Below are positions 15,267 to 19,428 of a DNA stretch of 19,428 bases, piece by piece (within the stretch, counting starts at the first letter, position 1; every line of letters begins with the position of its first letter). The notes under the pieces are model-generated. The model ran no database searches, was not told where the DNA came from, and saw nothing but the letters and a program-made list of their open reading frames with translations. The stretch comes from Candidatus Bathyarchaeota archaeon (GTDB taxonomy: Archaea; Thermoproteota; Bathyarchaeia; Bathyarchaeales; UBA233). The translations under genes were made by a program, and so were the position numbers. The stretch spans positions 1-19,428 of the forward strand of contig JARYMR010000014.1 of the NCBI GenBank assembly GCA_029907045.1, written 5' to 3'.

Positions 15267-15271
15267 GTTTA

Positions 15272-16015
15272 TTAAAATAATATTTCATGCGAAATTTTTT
15301 CTTTCTTGAGAATATCAGAAATTTCCAGCGCCTTTTGTTTAAAGAATCCGTCGCTCATGGCATATTCTAATCCAAACTTCTTGTATACCCAATCCGCATA
15401 ATGGTAATTCATTCTATCAATTAGCACAAAATCCGCTTTTCCGACAATCTCTTTAACCAAGCCTTCAGCCTTTGGCAATAAAGGAGCAATCATTACGCTG
15501 GTTTTTATGCTAGCAGAATGCAGCTTTTCTAAAGTTTCTATACGCTCTTTAATCGATGGTGCTTTTGGTTCGAAAATTTGTCTAATCTTCTCGTCAGAAG
15601 TAGTGATGGTAAGTGTTACCTCAACATTTCTGTGATTCTGTAAAAGTTCCATGTCTCGCAATATGAGAGTGGATTTGGTTTGTATGGTGACAGGCCAATT
15701 CTTTCTTAAGAGAATTTCAAGACAACTTCTAGTTATTCCATATTTTCTTTCTAAGGGCTGGTAGGGATCGCATAATCCGCTAATCCAAACTCTTCCAACT
15801 TTTTTCTTGTTCACCTCACGCTGGAGTATAGTTGGGGCGTTAAGTTTTACGTCAACGAATTCTCCCCACTTCTCCTTGTGACGAGTAAACCTTTTAATGA
15901 AACGGGCATAGCAGTAAGTGCATCCGTGCTCGCAGCCAACATAGGGATTAATTGTGTAATCAAGAACTTTTGATTGTGATAGGATATTTTTTGCATAAAT
16001 CTCTTTAATAATCAT
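15272..16015 (-). CDS. Radical SAM protein, SPL-like family
   Basis: A 247-residue radical SAM enzyme. Seen: the [4Fe-4S]/SAM motif C28-x3-C32-x2-C35 in YVGCEHGCTYCYA, then KLNAPTILQREV, VWISGLCDPYQPLERKYGITR (a block typical of spore-photoproduct-lyase-like radical SAM proteins), TIQTKSTLILRD and VTLTITTSDEKIRQIFEPKAPS. Its reaction is unknown; many archaeal members of this group are uncharacterised. ATG 16015 is chosen because it places the start normally relative to the CxxxCxxC motif and follows AAAGG. Longer readings would overlap nob1. It is the third gene of the NAD kinase-nob1-radical SAM transcript, 26 nt after nob1. Confidence 0.85.
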   Translation of the reverse strand: MIIKEIYAKNILSQSKVLDYTINPYVGCEHGCTYCYARFIKRFTRHKEKWGEFVDVKLNAPTILQREVNKKKVGRVWISGLCDPYQPLERKYGITRSCLEILLRKNWPVTIQTKSTLILRDMELLQNHRNVEVTLTITTSDEKIRQIFEPKAPSIKERIETLEKLHSASIKTSVMIAPLLPKAEGLVKEIVGKADFVLIDRMNYHYADWVYKKFGLEYAMSDGFFKQKALEISDILKKEKISHEILF

Positions 16016-16041
16016 AAATTTTCCTTTACGCAAGATTTGTT

Positions 16042-16569
16042 TTAATTTATGTGACTTTTGTTTAGCGGCTTTCTTTTCAATTCTGTGCCGCAAACTTTGC
16101 ATTTTTTTGATTTATAGTCTGCTGGGTATTTTTTGTGGCATGCTGGACAATATCTTATCCATTTTAATTGGAAGCGGATGCCGAAGGTGGCTAGTGATGT
16201 GAATTCTATACTCATCAAGTTGGCAACGTTTTGTATTGAATAGTCGTCAGTGGCTATTATTGGTGAATAACCGCTCATTTTGAGTTGTAGGGCTAAGGCT
16301 AAAACTTGCTGGTCTGTTTCTGATAGGTAAAAAGTTTCTCCAGCGGTTGCTGCTGTTTTCTTAACTTTTTCAAGAAAGGCCTTGTCTGGTTTTCTGACTT
16401 TTAGCTTTCCGCTTCCTATGGCTGTTTTGAATCTGACCCAAGGCATGGTTCCTTCTATTATTTCCTCCCTAACCATTGGAACCGTGTATTGTTCTTCGCT
16501 TATGGAAGAGGGGTCTAAGCCAACCACAAAGGCCGAAGTGTCTAAGACTATGACTCTTCTGCTTGTTAT
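16042..16569 (-). CDS. nob1: rRNA maturation endonuclease Nob1 (PIN domain plus zinc ribbon), non-canonical start
   Basis: The endonuclease that trims the 3' end of 16S rRNA in small-subunit maturation. Seen: the PIN strand VIVLDTSAFVVGLDP with the catalytic Asp coded at 16540-16542, SETDQQVLALAL, ATDDYSIQN, and a C-terminal zinc ribbon YCPAC plus CKVCG (C141, C144, C157, C160 in this numbering). The first canonical start (GTG 16527) lies after the catalytic Asp, so the real start must be upstream. The frame is open to a TAA in the NAD kinase end but contains no ATG, GTG or TTG in its ungapped extent there. I used ATA 16569; ACG 16575, ATT 16581 and ATA 16551 are alternatives. A GGAGG (16585-16589) inside the end of NAD kinase is the likely ribosome site. 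Confidence 0.82.
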   Translation of the reverse strand: MTSRRVIVLDTSAFVVGLDPSSISEEQYTVPMVREEIIEGTMPWVRFKTAIGSGKLKVRKPDKAFLEKVKKTAATAGETFYLSETDQQVLALALQLKMSGYSPIIATDDYSIQNVANLMSIEFTSLATFGIRFQLKWIRYCPACHKKYPADYKSKKCKVCGTELKRKPLNKSHIN

Positions 16570-16574
16570 TTTCG

Positions 16575-17423
16575 TTAAAATTTGCCTCCAAGTCCTTTAA
16601 AAATAAGTCTGTTTCTTAAACGGTTGTAGAAGTTTTCCTTAAAGCGTATGAAAGAGGTTTCATATTCTGAGCGTGTTATGGTTAATGTTGGAAGTTTAGA
16701 CTTCAAAAGTTGACGATATTGCCCATCAATTAACACAAGCACTTTTCGCGGTCTTAAAACTTCAACTGTTAGGTTTGAATTTGCTGGAAAAACGATTGAA
16801 CGGAAAACGCTTAAAGAACATATGGGCGTCAAAACAAAAGCTTCCACGTTTGGGTCTAAAACTGGTCCGCCAGCGGAAAGCGAATATCCAGTTGAGCCTG
16901 TTTGTGTGGATACCATTAAGCCATCTGATTGGCAGTTTAGAATGGGTTCTTTGTCCTTGAATATTCGGGTGTAGATTATTTTTGCTGGTTCGTTAGCCAA
17001 TATTAGTACCTCGTTTAAGGCATCTGGAAACTTTGTGCCGTTGGCTTCCGTTGATAGTTTCATACATTTTTCAATGATGAATTCTCCCTTCAAACATCTG
17101 TCTACTACAGTTAAGGCTTGTTTTGGCTCGACTTCTGTTAAGAATCCTCGGACACCCATGTTTATTGCAAGGATTGGCGGTTCTGGTTTTGGAATGGAAA
17201 CACATGTTCTTAGGAGGGTTCCGTCTCCGCCGATGGTTATTATGAAGTCTGTTTTCATTTTCTCTAATGGAATGCCCTTTTCTTCTGTTCTCATTTTTGT
17301 TACTAAGGTGTCTTCTATGTATACTTCTAAACCCTTCGCCCGCAGGTATTTTGCTAAATCTTCTGCAAGTTTTATGGCTTTTTTCTTGTCAAAGCGGGCA
17401 ACTAGACCGACGCTTTTAAACAA
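16575..17423 (-). CDS. nadK: NAD kinase
   Basis: Phosphorylates NAD to NADP using ATP or polyphosphate. The protein has 282 residues, normal for archaeal enzymes. Seen: the diagnostic GGDGTLL with catalytic D67 (65-71), NMGVRGFLTE (88-97), the N137-E138 pair in DALNEVL, SDGLMVSTQTGSTGYSLSAGG (166-186) and the C-terminal LDPNVEAFVLTPI (189-201). The start is TTG 17423, with AAAGGTGA ending 6 nt upstream, an excellent ribosome site; no ATG lies nearby in frame. It heads the operon with nob1 and the radical SAM gene and diverges from aIF5A across 94 nt. Confidence 0.95.
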   Translation of the reverse strand: MFKSVGLVARFDKKKAIKLAEDLAKYLRAKGLEVYIEDTLVTKMRTEEKGIPLEKMKTDFIITIGGDGTLLRTCVSIPKPEPPILAINMGVRGFLTEVEPKQALTVVDRCLKGEFIIEKCMKLSTEANGTKFPDALNEVLILANEPAKIIYTRIFKDKEPILNCQSDGLMVSTQTGSTGYSLSAGGPVLDPNVEAFVLTPICSLSVFRSIVFPANSNLTVEVLRPRKVLVLIDGQYRQLLKSKLPTLTITRSEYETSFIRFKENFYNRLRNRLIFKGLGGKF

Positions 17424-17458
17424 TTATCTTCACCTTTTAGTATTAGCGACACCTTAAT

Positions 17459-17466
17459 CTATATAT
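17459..17466. promoter_or_regulatory. TATA element between nadK and aIF5A, possibly bidirectional
   Basis: CTATATAT (17459-17466) is the only good TATA box in the 94-nt divergent spacer. On the plus strand it predicts a start near 17488 and a 30-nt leader for aIF5A. On the minus strand the same near-symmetric bases predict a start near 17437, leaving a short leader that just includes the nadK ribosome site at 17430-17437. Confidence 0.5.
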
Positions 17467-17517
17467 GAGTGTTGTTTAAAATTGCTGTGGATAAAGAAGC
17501 CTAAAGTTGGTGGGTGA

Positions 17518-17910
17518 ATGAGTAAACCCGTGGATGTTGGAAGTCTCCGCGTGGGCGGTTACATTATCGTTGATGGTGAACCCTGCCGCATAGTGGATAT
17601 AACGAAATCAAAACCAGGAAAGCATGGCTCAGCTAAAGCAAGAATTGTGGCTGTGGGCATTTTTGACGGCGCAAAAAGGAGTCTTGTTAAACCAGTTGAT
17701 GCCACAGCTGACGTACCCATCATCGAGAAGAGAAGCGGACAAATATTTGCCGTAACGCCCTCAAGTCTCCAAATAATGGATTTGGAAACTTACGAGTATT
17801 TGGATGCTCCTTACCCAGAAGAGGAAGATTTGAAAGCGAAGCTTGCTCCAGGCGTTGAGGTTGAGTATTGGCGAATTCTGGGCAAAATAAAGATTGTTAG
17901 GACGAAATAA
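17518..17910 (+). CDS. eif5A: Translation factor aIF5A
   Basis: Archaeal initiation/elongation factor 5A, which helps ribosomes through difficult peptide bonds. It has 130 residues in two beta domains. Seen: VGSLRVGGYIIVDGEPCRIVDI, then the hypusination loop SKPGKHGSAKAR with modifiable lysine K35, VGIFDGAKRS, and the C-terminal OB domain with SLQIMDLETYEYLD and VEYWRILGKIKIVR. ATG 17518 follows GGTGGGTGA very closely. Hypusine or deoxyhypusine formation would need deoxyhypusine synthase encoded elsewhere. A GNAT gene follows after 43 nt. Confidence 0.96.
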   Translation: MSKPVDVGSLRVGGYIIVDGEPCRIVDITKSKPGKHGSAKARIVAVGIFDGAKRSLVKPVDATADVPIIEKRSGQIFAVTPSSLQIMDLETYEYLDAPYPEEEDLKAKLAPGVEVEYWRILGKIKIVRTK

Positions 17911-17953
17911 GACCGAGAATTGAGTTAAAAATAATCCATGAATACAGTTTTCT

Positions 17954-18511
17954 ATGGGGCTTTATGTTTTGAATGCCGTGAAAACTAAGTTAAAAGATGG
18001 TAGAATTGTTCAAATTAGAAAATTTCAATTAAGGGATAAGGAGAAACTTATTGAGATGTATGAGTCTCTTTCGGACGAAGCCGTGCGTTGGGGTTTACCT
18101 CCTTATAATAGAGAAAGACTTGAAAGAGGCTGGCTAAGCAACTTACAAAATCTAATAGCTATTGTGGCTTTTCATGAAGATAAAATAGTTGGGCATGCTC
18201 AAATTTTTAAATTTCCTCATCCCCGAAGAAAAGGAACAGGTGACCTACTCATTTATCTTCATCAAGATTTCCTTAATGTGGGATTGGGCACGGTAATGCT
18301 CGCTAAACTGATAGAACTTGCAAAGAAAGAAGGATTACACAGGATAGGCTTAGATGTTATAGCAGATAACAAACCAGCTATTCGCCTCTATCAAAAATTT
18401 GGCTTCAAAATTGAAGGTGTGAAAAAAGAGGCGTATTTTGGGGAAGATGGAAAATACCATGACGAGCTTGTTATGGGTTTAATCCTTGCTAGCCCCACCA
18501 ATCCCAATTGA
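17954..18511 (+). CDS. GNAT family N-acetyltransferase
   Basis: A 185-residue GNAT. Seen: RIVQIRKFQLRDKEKLIEMYESLS (17-40), an AIVAFHEDKIVGHAQIF strand pair, a beta4 block GTGDLLIYLHQDFLNVGLGTVMLAKLI in which NVGLGT (108-113) is the acetyl-CoA loop with N replacing the usual Q/R, and the classic NKPAIRLYQKFGFKIEGVKKEAYF ending. The latter half recalls ribosomal-protein or spermidine-type acetyltransferases, but the acceptor cannot be assigned. ATG 17954 is used; no ribosome site is visible, so it may be read through from aIF5A or be leaderless. Its 3' end overlaps the small membrane gene on the other strand by 23 nt. Confidence 0.85.
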   Translation: MGLYVLNAVKTKLKDGRIVQIRKFQLRDKEKLIEMYESLSDEAVRWGLPPYNRERLERGWLSNLQNLIAIVAFHEDKIVGHAQIFKFPHPRRKGTGDLLIYLHQDFLNVGLGTVMLAKLIELAKKEGLHRIGLDVIADNKPAIRLYQKFGFKIEGVKKEAYFGEDGKYHDELVMGLILASPTNPN

Positions 18512-18689
18512 GCCTCTTAAAGCCCACGTAAAGGATTAGAAGGATTACTCCCCAACTTAATGCGATGCCAGCAACCTCCAATATCAATTCTTGGCGGAGA
18601 TAGGTGTAGCTTGACCATGCGCTTATTCCGCATAAACCAACTAAGAGGAGGAGAAACATTGCAAAGTGGATTGCCTTTTCCGTCGCCAT
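18489..18689 (-). CDS. Small two-helix membrane protein, unknown
   Basis: A 66-residue protein that I do not recognise. It has two hydrophobic helices, about 8-27 (HFAMFLLLLVGLCGISAW) and 36-57 (ILEVAGIALSWGVILLILYV), joined by a short polar loop (SYTYLRQE) and ending in a basic/aromatic tail FKRLNWDWWG. This is a sensible small-membrane-protein layout rather than random translation. It starts at ATG 18689 with only a weak GGA-type site upstream. It overlaps the GNAT 3' end tail to tail. Being short, it could still be non-coding. Confidence 0.55.
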   Translation of the reverse strand: MATEKAIHFAMFLLLLVGLCGISAWSSYTYLRQELILEVAGIALSWGVILLILYVGFKRLNWDWWG

Positions 18690-18788
18690 TCTAATCCGCT
18701 CATTAAGCTATTTTACGAGTTTAACGTAGTTTATAGTTAAAATAATTTTCCATCAAAGTTTTTATTTTTGGTTTTCTATATATGTTTT

Positions 18789-18855
18789 GGAGCCGATGAT
18801 GCAAGAAGAGCCGTCGGATTTGTGACGACGCTTGTAAACCCAGCGCTGAGGCTTC
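18789..18855 (+). ncRNA. C/D box sRNA guiding 23S rRNA 2'-O-methylation
   Basis: An archaeal box C/D guide RNA in the spacer between the small membrane gene and hsp20. Seen: terminal stem GGAGCC (18789-18794) with GGCTTC (18850-18855), six pairs including one G-U; box C ATGATGC (18796-18802); box D' CGGA (18815-18818, one change from CTGA); 3-nt spacer; box C' GTGACGA (18822-18828); box D CTGA (18846-18849). Guide 1 GAAGAGCCG (18805-18813) and guide 2 TAAACCCAGC (18835-18844) are complementary to the conserved 23S stretches CGGCUCUUC and GCUGGGUUUA of the peptidyl-transferase region (recalled, not searched). By the D+5 rule the targets would be C2510 and G2581 in E. coli numbering. A T-rich TATA-like element at 18759-18767 lies 26 nt upstream. 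Partner proteins would be L7Ae, Nop5 and fibrillarin. Confidence 0.85.
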
Positions 18856-18860
18856 AACTT

Positions 18861-19304
18861 CTATTCTACTGGAATAAGGTATCCATGTTTTCTTGGTAAG
18901 CGAATTTCTAATATTCCTTTTTTGAAGCGAACTTCCATTTTATCCATTTCTACTGACACTGGGATGCGGGTGCTGCAGTGGAATGTTTGGAATTCTCCTT
19001 TATAGTGGGTTATGCCGAAATCGTCAAATCGTATTTTTCTTTTTAGTTTTGCCGTTATTTCTATGGTGTTTTTGTCTAATGGTTTAACTTGTATTGTGCT
19101 TTCTTCCGTGTAGGGCAAGTCAACAGTTACTATCACTTCTGTTGGCGTTATCATTATGTCTCGGAGCGGTTCCATTGTGCATGTTTTTTGGTTCCAACTT
19201 GGTCTTTCAAGTAATCTTTCGCTTAACTTTTCAGTCCACTCTTCCAGATTTTCGAAGTATTCGTCGATTATGTCAAAGAATGAACGTTTCCTTTTCGTTG
19301 CCAT
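18861..19304 (-). CDS. Hsp20/alpha-crystallin family small heat-shock protein
   Basis: A 147-residue small chaperone. Seen: a charged helical N-terminus (FFDIIDEYFENLEEWTEKL), an alpha-crystallin domain from about residue 46 (PLRDIMITPTEVIVTVDLPY, ITAKLKRKI, FHCSTRIPVSVEMDKMEVRFKKG) with the closing GILEIRLPRK (130-139) matching the family G-x-L-x-hydrophobic-x-hydrophobic-P signature, and a C-terminal IPV that fits the I-x-I/V oligomerisation motif. ATG 19304 follows GAGGAGGAA, which overlaps the TAG of the upstream gene, so the two are translationally coupled. Confidence 0.9.
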   Translation of the reverse strand: MATKRKRSFFDIIDEYFENLEEWTEKLSERLLERPSWNQKTCTMEPLRDIMITPTEVIVTVDLPYTEESTIQVKPLDKNTIEITAKLKRKIRFDDFGITHYKGEFQTFHCSTRIPVSVEMDKMEVRFKKGILEIRLPRKHGYLIPVE

Positions 19305-19318
19305 TGTCGTTTCCTCCT

Positions 19319-19428
19319 CTATGATATGTATAATGGAATGTCGTATTCCTGTGTTTTCTTCATTTTTGACATCTCCTGTTGGGTTCGCCTCATCACATCC
19401 CTAGCCCTTAAACGAATCTCTTCTCCCT
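19319..19428 (-). CDS. C-terminal end of an unidentified protein
   Basis: On the minus strand an open frame enters from the right edge and stops at TAG 19319-19321, giving about 35 residues: EEIRLRARDVMRRTQQEM, then a basic stretch, then a final YDIPLYIS. It is too short to identify. Its stop lies 14 nt before the hsp20 ATG and inside that gene's ribosome site, suggesting a shared operon. Start and length are outside the window. Confidence 0.5.
   Translation of the reverse strand, partial: GEEIRLRARDVMRRTQQEMSKMKKTQEYDIPLYIS

Noticed and set aside
1..19428. CRISPR arrays, transposons, toxin-antitoxin or defence islands
   Set aside because: No spaced direct repeats, transposase motifs, terminal inverted repeats or recognised defence genes were seen on either strand.

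Overview
The window looks like a piece of an archaeal chromosome, most likely from a PolD-containing lineage of the Thermoproteota/TACK side such as Bathyarchaeia. This is inferred from gene content, not from a marker phylogeny. The evidence is the end of the DNA polymerase D large subunit (absent from classical Crenarchaeota), an Alba chromatin protein, Sec61-beta, aIF5A, Nob1, a four-subunit pyruvate:ferredoxin oxidoreductase and an archaeal C/D box guide RNA. Genes are densely packed, base composition is AT-leaning, promoters show TATA elements, and ribosome binding sites of the GGTGA/GGAGG type precede ATG and also several TTG starts.

Layout. 1-1405: C-terminus of DP2, a small winged-helix protein, a MazG-like pyrophosphohydrolase on the other strand, and a decayed GNAT acetyltransferase remnant. 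1395-3754 (minus): an apparent operon of serine hydroxymethyltransferase, a cysteine-motif flavoprotein and a DUF488 protein. 3866-4317: secG, tail to tail with a small Sm-like-barrel protein. 4570-6399: a DUF2070 membrane protein with a histidine-rich soluble domain. 6442-9382: porG-porD-porA-porB. 9483-11773: Alba, a class III aminotransferase and a GNAT. 11770-14627 (minus): a methyltransferase, an MFS transporter and a stand-alone pyruvate-kinase C-terminal-domain protein. 14709-15266: a nitroreductase-family protein behind two nested inverted repeats. 15272-17423 (minus): NAD kinase, Nob1 and a radical SAM protein in one operon. 17518-18511: aIF5A and a second GNAT. 18489-19428: a small membrane protein (minus), a C/D box sRNA (plus), an Hsp20 protein and the end of another gene (both minus).

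The window is mostly core housekeeping: replication, translation and ribosome maturation, one-carbon and pyruvate/acetyl-CoA metabolism, NADP supply, protein export and chromatin. I see no CRISPR array, transposon, tRNA, rRNA or defence island. The most informative item outside the protein genes is the C/D box sRNA at 18789-18855. Both of its guides can be matched, from memory of conserved LSU rRNA sequence, to the peptidyl-transferase region of 23S rRNA. Other points worth attention are the missing canonical start codon of nob1, the nested inverted repeats before the nitroreductase gene, the internally deleted GNAT remnant, and the uncharacterised DUF2070 protein upstream of the por genes.
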